Assembly: GCA_037138755.1 (NCBI GenBank)
Contig: JBAXHT010000001.1
Span: 1,707,805 to 1,771,804 of the forward strand
Direction of reading: 5' to 3'
Source: Armatimonadota bacterium
Lineage (GTDB): Bacteria > Armatimonadota > Fimbriimonadia > Fimbriimonadales > Fimbriimonadaceae
Length of the DNA: 64,000 nucleotides
Below, one piece after another: positions 53,214 to 62,155 of the stretch (its first letter is position 1; every line of letters begins with the position of its first letter). Under the pieces are notes generated by a model. That model was not told where the DNA came from, ran no database searches, and worked only from the letters and a program-made list of their open reading frames with translations. The position numbers and the translations under genes are program-made.

Positions 53214-54230
53214 CTGACTCGCCGAGAAGCGATTGTGGGGATTGCCGCGATTCCTTTTGCCACGCGAGCTAGCTCCCCGAACTCAAGAAAGATGGTCTAT
53301 CCTCCTCGACTCAAGCCCGGCGACCTCGTCGCCATCCTCTCGCCGGCCGGGGCTGCGGAGTCCGAAGAGAGTTTGGCGCATGCCGTCTTGAACGTCGAGT
53401 CGCTAGGCTTGCGCGTCAAACGGATGCCGAATCTTGGCCGGCGGTGGGGGTACCTTGGCGGCACCGACGAGCAACGCGCGGGTGATCTCAACGAGGCGAT
53501 TCGGGATGATGAAGTGAAAGGGATTATCTGCTTGCGTGGCGGATACGGGACGATGCGGATTCTGCCAATGTTGGACTACAAGGGGTTCTCGCAGAACCCC
53601 AAAGTGCTGTTGGGCTACAGCGATATCACTGGATTATTGAATGCGTTCACTCGGAAGTCGGGCGTGGTCACCTTTCATGGCCCGATTGCTGAGGCTAAGT
53701 TATTGGGCTTCGAGGGCGAGAATGTTAGGCGCGCGATCATGGAGGGCGAAACACTTGATCTCTTTCCAAACCCGACCGTTTTGGCGGGAGAAGCAGTGTA
53801 TCCGCCACTCCGCACGATTCAACCGGGCACGGCCAAGGGCCGTCTGATCGGGGGGAATCTCAGTCTGATCGAGCCGTGCGCGGGAAGCCCTTATGGTTCG
53901 GATTTCAAAGACGCGATTCTATTTATGGAAGACGTAGCCGAAGCTCCGTATCGTGTAGACCGAATGCTCACTTCGCTCTGGCTCAGAGGAGAGCTGCAAA
54001 AGCTGAAGGGAATCGTTTTCGGCGATTTTCGGCTGCCTCGCGACGAGCCGGTCGATCCGGGCCCGGACTCTTTTTCGATGGACCAAGTATTCGATAATCT
54101 GCGGATGTGGGTGAAGTGCCCGATTTTTTGTGGACTCCATGCAGGGCATATTCGCGACAAGCTGACTTTTCCGATTGGGGGAATGGTTGAGATGGACGCC
54201 GATGCACGAAGCTTACGATTCCTTGATTAG
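53211..54230 (+). CDS. ldcA: LD-carboxypeptidase (peptidase S66 family)
   Basis: 339 residues from GTG. An N-terminal signal-like TAT segment, LTRREAIVGIAAIPFATRA, suggests export. Catalytic features: nucleophile Ser in GYSDITGLLNAF, Glu in MEDVAEAPYRVDRML, and His in GLHAGHIRDKLTFPIG; LRGGYGTMRILPMLDY is conserved. It removes the terminal D-Ala from murein tetrapeptides in peptidoglycan recycling. Export would differ from the cytoplasmic E. coli enzyme. A GTCTCGC/GCGAGAC inverted repeat follows the stop (54230-54259). Confidence 0.9.
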   Translation: MLTRREAIVGIAAIPFATRASSPNSRKMVYPPRLKPGDLVAILSPAGAAESEESLAHAVLNVESLGLRVKRMPNLGRRWGYLGGTDEQRAGDLNEAIRDDEVKGIICLRGGYGTMRILPMLDYKGFSQNPKVLLGYSDITGLLNAFTRKSGVVTFHGPIAEAKLLGFEGENVRRAIMEGETLDLFPNPTVLAGEAVYPPLRTIQPGTAKGRLIGGNLSLIEPCAGSPYGSDFKDAILFMEDVAEAPYRVDRMLTSLWLRGELQKLKGIVFGDFRLPRDEPVDPGPDSFSMDQVFDNLRMWVKCPIFCGLHAGHIRDKLTFPIGGMVEMDADARSLRFLD

Positions 54231-54322
54231 TCTCGCTGCTCTCGCCGGGCGGGCGAGACGCCCCGACTTCTTCGGGATGTACCACCTGCGGTCCCAGTAG
54301 ATGCTTCACATAGCCAACGGTG

Positions 54323-54341
54323 CATAATCATAGTCAGTATG
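54323..54341 (+). promoter_or_regulatory. Promoter candidate of the GH51 gene
   Basis: CATAAT (54323-54328) ends 10 bases before ATG 54339. Weak. Confidence 0.35.
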
Positions 54342-56609
54342 TTGGCGCTCCTCTTGCTTGCCCTGAACAAAGCCGCCATCGTCGATATGAAGGTTGACGC
54401 CACAAAGACCGGCGTCAAGGTGAGCCCGAGCCTCTACGGAATCTTTTTTGAAGAGATTAACTGTGCCGGCGATGGCGGAATTTATCCGGAGTTGGTGCGG
54501 AATCGGTCGTTTGAGGATAGCGACAAACTGGTCGATTGGAAAGTCGTCAAGGGTTCAGCCCGGGTGAGCAACGGAGCTGCCGAACTTGCTCCGGGGACGG
54601 TACTTACCAACCCTGGCTTCTACGGCATGAACGTCGTGAAGAATGACCGCTACCAATTTACGCTGCGCTACTCGGCTCCGGAAGATTTGATGGTCACGGT
54701 GATGTTCGAGGGAACCGGACAACCGCAGTCGAAGACGGTGGTTCTGAAAGCGGCCACTGAGGGGACGAAGACGTTTGACTACGAGGCAGTAGCGACCGAC
54801 CCCAAATCGTCGCTGTGGTTAGCGACCGATAAAGCCGTGAAGCTCGATTTCGTCAGTGTTTTCCCTAAGAAGACCTTCAAGAACCGCGAGAATGGGCTTC
54901 GCCCAGATTTGATGAACTTGCTGACGGAGATGAAGCCGAGCTTCATGCGCTTCCCCGGTGGGTGTTGGGTCGAAGGCGATACGATGGCGTTCGCCATGCG
55001 CTGGAAAACGACGATCAACGATTTGCACTTACGAAAAACCCTGCCCAACATCTGGGGTTATGTGAGCACCAACGGCTTGGGCTACCACGAGTACTTGCAG
55101 ATGTGTGAGGACCTCAAGGCCGACCCCCTGTTCGTGGTGAATGTCGGAATGTCGCACAAAGAAGTCGTCCCCATGGACAAGATGGGTGAGTTTGTAGACG
55201 ACGCGCTCGATGCGATTGAGTACGCAAATGGCCCTGTTACATCGCAGTGGGGCGCGGTTAGAGCTAAGAATGGACATCCAAAGCCGTTCAACTTGAAGTA
55301 CTTGGAGATTGGCAACGAGAATGGAGGGCCAGCCTACAACGAGCGGTACAAGCTGTTCTATGACGCGGTGAAAGCTAAGTACCCAAGCGTCATCACCATT
55401 GCGAACCTCTGGGGTGGACTACCGACCAGCGCACCCATCGAAGTGATCGACGAACATTACTACAACAACCCGTCGTTCTTCTTCCGGAACGCGAATCGCT
55501 ACGACAACTACGACCGAAAAGGTCCAAAGATTTATGTCGGCGAGTACGCCGTCACAAGCGGTTGCGGAAACGGCAACCTCATTGCCGCGCTGAGCGAGGC
55601 GGCGTTTATGACCGGAATGGAGCGCAACAGCGACGTTGTTACAATGTCGTCGTATGCTCCGCTATTTGCAAACGTCGATAAGAAAGCTTGGAACCCGGAT
55701 CTGATCTACTTCAATTCAAACCAGGCCGCCGGAACTCCGTCTTACTTCGTTCAGAAGATGTTTGCTCGGAATCGACCGGATGTCACGGTCGAGACCGACG
55801 TTCCCAAACTTCCAGAAGTGAAGAGCTACTTCCAACCAGGTGGAGTCGGGATCGGTACCTGGATCACCAAGGCCGAGTTCAAGGAGATGTCGGTCACCGA
55901 AAACGGCAAAACGACCCAACTCGACCCGGCGGCATTCAAGAAGGAGCGTGGAGATTGGACGATCAAGGATGGAGTTGCCACCCAGAATTCGATGAGCGAG
56001 CGATGTCGGCTCGTCTTGCCGATGCCTAAGTCGAACACGTATACGTTCCGAACCAAGGCACGCAAGATCAGCGGAAACGAAGGGTTCCTGCTCACCGTCG
56101 GTCACCAGGATGAGTCCCGATGGGTCTGGCTGAACCTCGGTGGTTGGCGCAACACTGAACACGGCGTTGAGTGGAACGGCTCGGGGCGGATCACGAACAA
56201 TATTCCAGGCAAGATTGAAGCTGGTCGATGGTACGACATCGAGATCGACTACTCGCCTGAGCGAATAGTCTGCAGACTGGATGGTGAGAAAATCTTTGAC
56301 GAAAAGGCTCCCAGTAGTCCGGTCTTTTTCCAAACCGCCGGGATTGATCGGCAGGCGAACGAACTCATCATCAAGGTCATCAACGGCAGTGGGGGATCAG
56401 TCAGCACCAATTTGAATCTGCAAGGTGCAAAACCTGATGGCGTAGCTAAGATTGAGATCCTTCGCCACGACGACCCGATGGCAGAAAACACGCTGGACAA
56501 TCCGAGAAATGTCGCTCCAATGCAGTCGAAACAGAGATACTCTGGTGGGCGACTCATGTACGATGCAAAGCCTTACTCACTGGGCATTGTTCGGGTTCCG
56601 CTACGATAA
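54339..56609 (+). CDS. Alpha-L-arabinofuranosidase, glycoside hydrolase family 51
   Basis: 756 residues with a short secretion signal (MLALLLLALNKAA). A CBM4/9-like beta domain (about 60-175) is inserted before the barrel. Acid/base Glu327 is in YLEIGNENGG and nucleophile Glu402 in KIYVGEYAVT; PSLYGIFFEEI and MRFPGGCWVEG are diagnostic. A C-terminal beta domain with LamG/DUF1080-like sequence (about 530-670) may bind glycans. It removes arabinose side chains from arabinoxylan or arabinan, complementing the GH10 xylanase. The 3' end overlaps the convergent metallopeptidase gene by 9 bases. Confidence 0.92.
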   Translation: MLALLLLALNKAAIVDMKVDATKTGVKVSPSLYGIFFEEINCAGDGGIYPELVRNRSFEDSDKLVDWKVVKGSARVSNGAAELAPGTVLTNPGFYGMNVVKNDRYQFTLRYSAPEDLMVTVMFEGTGQPQSKTVVLKAATEGTKTFDYEAVATDPKSSLWLATDKAVKLDFVSVFPKKTFKNRENGLRPDLMNLLTEMKPSFMRFPGGCWVEGDTMAFAMRWKTTINDLHLRKTLPNIWGYVSTNGLGYHEYLQMCEDLKADPLFVVNVGMSHKEVVPMDKMGEFVDDALDAIEYANGPVTSQWGAVRAKNGHPKPFNLKYLEIGNENGGPAYNERYKLFYDAVKAKYPSVITIANLWGGLPTSAPIEVIDEHYYNNPSFFFRNANRYDNYDRKGPKIYVGEYAVTSGCGNGNLIAALSEAAFMTGMERNSDVVTMSSYAPLFANVDKKAWNPDLIYFNSNQAAGTPSYFVQKMFARNRPDVTVETDVPKLPEVKSYFQPGGVGIGTWITKAEFKEMSVTENGKTTQLDPAAFKKERGDWTIKDGVATQNSMSERCRLVLPMPKSNTYTFRTKARKISGNEGFLLTVGHQDESRWVWLNLGGWRNTEHGVEWNGSGRITNNIPGKIEAGRWYDIEIDYSPERIVCRLDGEKIFDEKAPSSPVFFQTAGIDRQANELIIKVINGSGGSVSTNLNLQGAKPDGVAKIEILRHDDPMAENTLDNPRNVAPMQSKQRYSGGRLMYDAKPYSLGIVRVPLR

Positions 56610-57989
56610 GTCGGAAGTCTTAAACTCGAGGATGGCTGGCTCGAAAGGGAAGCCTTCCTTGCTTTCATAGGACTCGCCATACATGTTTCCAAACTGATAC
56701 CTGTACGCCTTGTTTGGTTCCAGTTTTAGGTTGAATTCGACTGACGTGCCATCGGGACTCCAATGGCCTCCGGAGGACCCGTCGGGCCAAGGCGTTAAGG
56801 TAGCGCCGATGAGTCCCTTGCGACCTGCGATCATAGGGCGATCAAACTTGACTTTCAGGATGTTGACGCCAGGGGAGACGGTCTCCCCGGCCCGGATCGA
56901 GGTGCTCTCAATCTTAGGAATCTTGGCCAGGTTAGTCTCGAGATCAGCCGCTTCCCTCCGGAAGAACTCAGCAACACGAGGCATGAAATCTTTGAATTTG
57001 GGATACTGCTTTCGCTCAGACTGAAACTGATCAATGAGATCAACGAGCCTCTTGGTCCAGAAAAAACCTCTTCGATGCTCGGCGGCGAGAGCTTCTTTGG
57101 CTTCCGACGACGACATTCTTTCTTGAGCGAACTTCACGGTCATTGCTCGCACCAGCGACTCTTGAATCATTACTTTTGCGCTGCCATACGCCTGATCGGC
57201 CAGGATCGCCTTTCTTGAAGGGAAAATTCTTTCTGCGGAGTCGCCAAAGGAGTCCCACGTGGCATCTACATATCCATTTGTGTATGTATGGCAAAACTCG
57301 TGGACGACGCGAGCTCGATCATCAGAATCATAAACTGGCAACCCAGTTGAATCGTAGACAGTCCCCAAAATGGGCAGAATCTCCATTCTTGCCCTCGGAT
57401 ACGTGACAGTCATCCCGTAATTGGCGCCGCCATTCAAGAGCCCTGGAATCGCGGAGAAAGGGGCGTTCTTCCTCACGCCGAACATTCCGTCGAACCAAGC
57501 AGAATAGGGGTACTTCGCAAGTTCGTGGGAGAGACTTTCTGCGGCTTGACGATAGAACTTCGCTTCCGACGCGAAGAATCCGTTCGCGTCCGTAGCCTTC
57601 GTGAACTGCTCCAAAAGTTTTGCAAACGCCTTCGCATCGTCGAGCTTCCACCGACTCGAGAGGCTCTTCCGCAAGTCGCTATCGGCCATTTTGAACGCGA
57701 AGTTATCTGTTCGTAGGTGGACCGCAAATGACGCGACAGCGTCAAATCCAATTCCACTCTCCTCGCGAACTTTGAGGGCGTACTTCACGGCGGGATGATC
57801 CTTGTACTTCCCGAAGTGGGAATCGACCCGCTTAACATATGGCGCGTCCGCCGGAGCCATGCTGTATTCGTCAGCTTCGGCGAGGCGGAAGATGATCGAT
57901 AAGAGCTCGACTCTCGGGTTGACCTGAACAGGTATGGAGTGCTGAACCAGAGTTCCAAGTATCGAGAGCACGACAAGCGGCATAACCAC
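56601..57989 (-). CDS. Secreted DUF4932-like putative metallopeptidase
   Basis: 462 residues (GTG 57989; ATG 57983 is equally likely). A signal peptide (MPLVVLSILGTLVQ) precedes VNPRVELLSIIFRLAEADEY, characteristic of DUF4932 proteins. A gluzincin-like zinc motif, VHEFCHTYTNGYVD (HExxH), lies near residue 230, with downstream Glu in MIQESLVRAM as possible third ligand. The C-terminal 110 residues look like a Big_5/Ig-like domain (ILKVKFDRPMIAGRKG). Peptidase activity is inferred from the motif only. Confidence 0.72.
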   Translation of the reverse strand: MVMPLVVLSILGTLVQHSIPVQVNPRVELLSIIFRLAEADEYSMAPADAPYVKRVDSHFGKYKDHPAVKYALKVREESGIGFDAVASFAVHLRTDNFAFKMADSDLRKSLSSRWKLDDAKAFAKLLEQFTKATDANGFFASEAKFYRQAAESLSHELAKYPYSAWFDGMFGVRKNAPFSAIPGLLNGGANYGMTVTYPRARMEILPILGTVYDSTGLPVYDSDDRARVVHEFCHTYTNGYVDATWDSFGDSAERIFPSRKAILADQAYGSAKVMIQESLVRAMTVKFAQERMSSSEAKEALAAEHRRGFFWTKRLVDLIDQFQSERKQYPKFKDFMPRVAEFFRREAADLETNLAKIPKIESTSIRAGETVSPGVNILKVKFDRPMIAGRKGLIGATLTPWPDGSSGGHWSPDGTSVEFNLKLEPNKAYRYQFGNMYGESYESKEGFPFEPAILEFKTSDLS

Positions 57990-58070
57990 TTTACGCGCCG
58001 CATGTTTGTAGGAGTTCCCCTGCAGAATCTGACGTAGGAATCGGGGAATGTTCCATCATATAGGGATTCT

Positions 58071-58991
58071 ATGAAGATTAACAAAACCTATGCAGCCCTT
58101 TACATTGACTTCGAAAACATCTATCACTATCTTCGCAAGCGAACGATTGATGCCGAGCGCACCCAAGATATCCTCCTCGAGCTAGTTCAAAACCTACGCA
58201 AGACTCTCAACGAGGAGCACGGGACAATGTGTATCGTCCAGTACGCCTACGCCGACTTCGAACAGATCGAGGTGAATGCGCAGGGTCAGCTCTTCCTGCT
58301 CGGCGTCGAAACCCGAAACGTGGTGGGTACTGAGCACAAGAACGCAGCCGATATGCGACTCTGCATCGATGTGATGGAGACAATGTACACCCGGAACGAG
58401 ATCGACACGTTCGTGTTGATGGCGGGCGATCGCGACTACATTCCGGTACTTCAACACCTCCGAAAGCATGCGAAGACGGTTCAAGTCGTGGCATTTAAGG
58501 AGAACATTTCCGGTGACTTGCTGACCCTCGTCGGTGATGGCTACATTGACGCCTTCTCGCTCCTGAGTAAGGTTGCGATGAGCGAACTAGAAGTCGGCCG
58601 CGAGCGACTGAGCGAAGCGATGGCCGTTCAACGCGAAGCAAGCAACGAGCGAGCCGAGCAGATCGCCGAGGCTCGTGCTGTCGGGAAAATGAAGAAGGTG
58701 ACCTTCGAGCGCGTCCAGCGAGTGGAAGATAAGAACATGCTGATTGCTCTCGAGGTCATGCTTCACAACTTTAAGGATAAACCCGAAGTCTGGTTCTCGC
58801 CATATCTAAATAAGCTCCGAAACGAGCTTCAGCACTTGGCGGAGTACGAGCGTAAAGCCATCGTTACGAATCTTGAAATGGCGGGGGTTGTTAAGGTCGA
58901 GAAACGGCGCGGAGAACCGCACGACTACTCGGTCTTGCTCGTCAACTGGGATCACCCGGACGTGCAAGAGCACAATCCTGACCTTCAGTAG
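58071..58991 (+). CDS. NYN-domain (PIN-like) ribonuclease with C-terminal winged helix
   Basis: 306 residues. The NYN/LabA-like PIN fold has its acidic triad at AALYIDFENIYHYL (Asp13), KNAADMRLCID and LMAGDRDYIPVL. An Arg/Glu-rich coiled coil follows (about 180-215, SEAMAVQREASNERAEQIAEARA). The C-terminal 80 residues form a winged-helix-like domain (YLNKLRNELQHLAEYERKAIVTNLEMAGVVKVEKRRGEP), resembling OST-HTH/LOTUS modules that bind RNA. Probably a cytoplasmic RNase. Its stop is 2 bases before the CCA-adding enzyme gene, suggesting a joint RNA-processing transcript. Confidence 0.85.
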   Translation: MKINKTYAALYIDFENIYHYLRKRTIDAERTQDILLELVQNLRKTLNEEHGTMCIVQYAYADFEQIEVNAQGQLFLLGVETRNVVGTEHKNAADMRLCIDVMETMYTRNEIDTFVLMAGDRDYIPVLQHLRKHAKTVQVVAFKENISGDLLTLVGDGYIDAFSLLSKVAMSELEVGRERLSEAMAVQREASNERAEQIAEARAVGKMKKVTFERVQRVEDKNMLIALEVMLHNFKDKPEVWFSPYLNKLRNELQHLAEYERKAIVTNLEMAGVVKVEKRRGEPHDYSVLLVNWDHPDVQEHNPDLQ

Positions 58992-58993
58992 CC

Positions 58994-60499
58994 ATGCATC
59001 CCGCCCTCGAAACCATCCGATCATGCGTGGTCGGAACGCCTTTCGAGGGCGATTTGTATTTAGTCGGAGGGGCAGTCCGGGATTCTTTGCTGGGGCTCGA
59101 CGGCTCAGATGACCTTGATCTCGTCTCGACTCAGCCCGCTTCCGCGCTGGTGGAGTTGCTTTGGAATCGTGGTGTCTGTGATTTCCATCCCGTCGTCTAT
59201 GAGCGGTTTGGGACAGCAATGGTATCGGTTGGTGGGCAGAAAGTCGAGGTAGTCCAGACTCGACGGGAGTCCTACTCTGCTCGTTCCCGCAAGCCCTCAG
59301 TTCAGCCAGGGACGCTTCGCGAGGATGCTGAGCGGAGGGATTTCACGATCAACTCCTTGATGAGATCGCTTAACGATTGGTCGCTTGTGGATCCGCTCGG
59401 ATGTGGCGTTGACGATCTTCAAAATGGTGTCCTCAGAACCCCGTTGGAACCTAGAAAGACATTCCACGATGACCCCCTCCGTATGCTCCGAGCCGTCCGA
59501 TTCCGGCATCGGTTTGGCTTCTCGTATTTCGAAGGATTGGCGGAAGCGATTTCTATTTCGGCTCCAAGATTGAAGATCATTTCGACGGAAAGGATTCGAG
59601 ACGAGGTGTTCAAAATGCTGCTACATCCTTCCGCGTCGGCTGCCTTGGACGACCTCTTGTCACTCGGCTTACTTGAGCAATTCTTGCCTGAGTTCCTTCC
59701 TCTCAAGGGTTGTGAGCAAGGGGAGTGGCACTACCAGGATGCCTGGGATCACACACGGCAGGTGGTGGATAACTTGCATAACCTATCAAGACGGATCGGG
59801 AAGATTCAGGTCGAATCGGTAGAGTCAGGCGAGGATCATGACTTGGAGCCAGTCGCCCACCTCACCCCCCAACCCCCTCTCCCCCCTGGGGCGGAAATGG
59901 GGAGTCCGGGCATTGCTACGCTCCTTGCCGGCCTCTTCCATGACGTTGCCAAACCGCAAACTCGCACCGAACCGGTGCCCGGAGAGGTGCACTTTTACGG
60001 CCACGATCATGAAGGGGCGAAGGTCGCCCGTCGGGTTCTGAAACGGCTGAAAGTGCCGGGAGACACTATCGACGTTGTCTCGATCCTGGTTGAAAACCAT
60101 ATGCGGCTGAGCAGTGCAAACGAGTTCGGAACTCCGGCGATTCGGCGGCTGATTCGGGATATGGGTGAGCAGTTGGATCCGCTTCTCGACCTCTGCGAGG
60201 CAGATCGACTCGCTCACAAGAATGGGGCTCCGCTGACCGATCTGCGCCAGCGGATTGACAAAGTCCGTAAAGAAACCCCAGCGGAGAGCCTGGAGAGTCC
60301 GCTGTCAGGCGAGGAGATCATGGAACTGCTCTCGCTCCCACCAGGGCCAGAGGTAGGCGTCTGGAAAAAGAGACTGGTCGAAGCCTTGATCGAAGGAACG
60401 ATTGAGGATCCTGACTCCGCTAGGGCCTGGCTACTCAATGGGATCGCAGTCGGGGTTACTTCAACATCGTCAGCAACAGATTCGCCGCAACAATCTTGA
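58994..60499 (+). CDS. cca: CCA tRNA nucleotidyltransferase with HD domain, carrying an in-frame repeat insertion
   Basis: 501 residues. Class II nucleotidyltransferase head: LVGGAVRDSLLG, DDLDLVS (metal Asp pair), RRDFTINSL and HDDPLRMLRAVRFRHRFGF. The HD phosphohydrolase part has LLAGLFHDVAKPQT and HDHEGAKVA. The encoded tRNA-Ala already has CCA, so repair is at least one role. Residues 289-304 (HLTPQPPLPPGAEMGS) come from a C-rich repeat (59861-59903) in a loop just before the HD motif. The 3' end overlaps the convergent transporter gene by 44 bases. Confidence 0.9.
   Translation: MHPALETIRSCVVGTPFEGDLYLVGGAVRDSLLGLDGSDDLDLVSTQPASALVELLWNRGVCDFHPVVYERFGTAMVSVGGQKVEVVQTRRESYSARSRKPSVQPGTLREDAERRDFTINSLMRSLNDWSLVDPLGCGVDDLQNGVLRTPLEPRKTFHDDPLRMLRAVRFRHRFGFSYFEGLAEAISISAPRLKIISTERIRDEVFKMLLHPSASAALDDLLSLGLLEQFLPEFLPLKGCEQGEWHYQDAWDHTRQVVDNLHNLSRRIGKIQVESVESGEDHDLEPVAHLTPQPPLPPGAEMGSPGIATLLAGLFHDVAKPQTRTEPVPGEVHFYGHDHEGAKVARRVLKRLKVPGDTIDVVSILVENHMRLSSANEFGTPAIRRLIRDMGEQLDPLLDLCEADRLAHKNGAPLTDLRQRIDKVRKETPAESLESPLSGEEIMELLSLPPGPEVGVWKKRLVEALIEGTIEDPDSARAWLLNGIAVGVTSTSSATDSPQQS
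59861..59903 (+). repeat. C-rich repeat inserted in frame within cca
   Basis: Polypyrimidine-rich stretch (CTCACCCCCCAACCCCCTCT then CCCCCCTGGGG) encoding LTPQPPLPPGAEMG. This matches the widely seen TPQPPLP-type translated repeat in bacterial genomes and is unlike the flanking codon use. Confidence 0.65.
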
Positions 60500-62096
60500 A
60501 CACCGTCGCGAACGGCGACGAAGTCGCGTAAGCCGTAGCCGGCAGTTCATTGCCAGTCTGTCCCACCGAAAAAGCCAGCGTGACAGGCTGGGTTTGAGCT
60601 GCGGCGTAGACTCCAAAAAGTGTGTTTAGAGGAATCTTCATCACATAGAATCCCCAAAACAATACGACCAGGCCACAAGCGAGGGAAGAAGCCACGCCCG
60701 CGATGAGCATTGGCACGGCCGCCCCGCTATGTAGAGTCTCCGAGAATTGGTAGCCCGACTTCAATCCAACTCCTGCGGCGAAGATCGCGAGTCCAAACTG
60801 GCGAAGCGTCGCATTCGCAGTGTGCGAGATGTTCCAAATAATCGGCCCCGTTCGCTGAAGGCGACCGAGGACAAGCGCAACCAGGAGCGGTCCGCCTGCG
60901 AACCCGAGCTTAAAGGTCGCGCCTCCCGGTGCCGGAAGAGGGATTTCGCCGATCAGGAGACCAAGCAGCATCCCGAGCCCAAGCGACGCTAAATCAGCGT
61001 CCATGAGCCCTCGGGGCTTATCTCCGAGAAACTTGCTGACCGCCTCATGCTGCTCCCTGCGAGCAAGTACCCGCACCCGGTCTCCTAGCTGTAGTACGGT
61101 TTCACCCGTCGGAATAAACTCAAAGTCGCCCCGCTTTACCCGAGTGATGACCGCGCCGAACTCTTTTGCAAGCTTGAGCTCGGACAAGGCACGACCGGCG
61201 ATCTTCGTGTTCGAGACGATAACGCGGCGGAAGTCGAGCTGCTCGCGGTCGTGCTCAAGGTGGACATCCGTCATCTCTCCGATTCGACTCGCAACTCGCT
61301 GAGCTTGACTATCCGATCCGATCACGCTGACCAAGTCGCCCAATTCAAAAGTGGTTCGACTGGTGACGACTTCATCGACACCTTCGCGCCGCCGCCGCCC
61401 GAAAGTGAAGGCATTGCCTAGTTCGCCGGCGATCTGACGAACTTCGAGGCCCACTGCACTCGGATCAGTTACTCGAACCGTAAACGCCTCTATCTTCTCG
61501 CTCATCAGTCGATGAGCAGGAATCGTCTTCGCCTCTTCTTTGAGGTTCACTCCAGTGAGTTTTCGGAACAGGGGAATCAAGAGCAAGGGAATCAGAATTC
61601 CGGGTGGGTAGCTGATGGCATACCCAGCCACGACCGGGGCCAACTGAGTCTCGCTCATCCCCCCTGAGCGAAGGGTATCGAGGGCAGAGGCAAGCGCCGG
61701 AGCGTTAGTAAGTGACCCGGAGAAGACAGTCGAAGCGATTCCACCGCTGAGTCCAAAGTGACGACCCAGAACCCAAACAGATCCAAACGAGACAAGTAGC
61801 GACCCGACCGCCAGCCCGCTCTGCCGGAGCCCTTGACGATTCAGAGCCCGAAAAAAGGATGGGGCCGATGAGAGGCCGACTGTATAAACAAACAGCGATA
61901 GCCCTAAGAAATAGATGAGGTCGGGCAGCTTGAGTCCAGGGTCCAATGAGCCTACGCCAATGCCAACGAACAGAACCATGGCAACCCCTAACTGAACGCC
62001 GGCTATTTTGATTTGACCGAGAACGAAACCGACGGCGACGACCAGGATCAGTAGGAGTAACGGGTTTGATTTCAGCAACTCGATGAGCCAGGTCAT
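60456..62096 (-). CDS. AspT/YidE-family transporter with two RCK_C (TrkA-C) domains
   Basis: About 546 residues from ATG 62096 (TTG 62114 possible). About ten membrane helices occur in two inverted halves (1-190 and 380-546), separated by a cytoplasmic region with two TrkA-C modules (EAFTVRVTDPSAVGLEVRQIAG; FRRVIVSNTKIAGRALSELKL). The duplicated GxSLTNAPAL and AAAQTQPVTLAF motifs are typical of aspartate:alanine exchanger relatives. Substrate unknown; likely an organic anion. TAAGCT lies 8 bases upstream of the ATG. Confidence 0.87.
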   Translation of the reverse strand: MTWLIELLKSNPLLLLILVVAVGFVLGQIKIAGVQLGVAMVLFVGIGVGSLDPGLKLPDLIYFLGLSLFVYTVGLSSAPSFFRALNRQGLRQSGLAVGSLLVSFGSVWVLGRHFGLSGGIASTVFSGSLTNAPALASALDTLRSGGMSETQLAPVVAGYAISYPPGILIPLLLIPLFRKLTGVNLKEEAKTIPAHRLMSEKIEAFTVRVTDPSAVGLEVRQIAGELGNAFTFGRRRREGVDEVVTSRTTFELGDLVSVIGSDSQAQRVASRIGEMTDVHLEHDREQLDFRRVIVSNTKIAGRALSELKLAKEFGAVITRVKRGDFEFIPTGETVLQLGDRVRVLARREQHEAVSKFLGDKPRGLMDADLASLGLGMLLGLLIGEIPLPAPGGATFKLGFAGGPLLVALVLGRLQRTGPIIWNISHTANATLRQFGLAIFAAGVGLKSGYQFSETLHSGAAVPMLIAGVASSLACGLVVLFWGFYVMKIPLNTLFGVYAAAQTQPVTLAFSVGQTGNELPATAYATSSPFATVFKIVAANLLLTMLK

Positions 62097-62130
62097 TACT
62101 GAGTAGCTTACCAAGCAAACAAAACAGGTC

Positions 62131-62136
62131 TATAAT
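62131..62136 (+). promoter_or_regulatory. -10 element of ftsK
   Basis: Perfect TATAAT with TTACCA (62108-62113) 17 bases upstream. The 19-base gap to ATG 62156 includes AAGG, so this gene is leadered, unlike many neighbours. Confidence 0.55.
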
Positions 62137-62155
62137 GTAGGAAGCGAGCACAAGG

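Noticed and set aside
54230-54259. GTCTCGC/GCGAGAC inverted repeat after the LD-carboxypeptidase as a terminator.
   Set aside because: Long 16-base loop and no T-run; kept only as a note in the gene entry.
57988-57993. TAAAGT as a leaderless -10 for the DUF4932-like gene.
   Set aside because: It is only 4 bases from ATG 57983 and overlaps GTG 57989, outside the 6-7 base spacing seen elsewhere.
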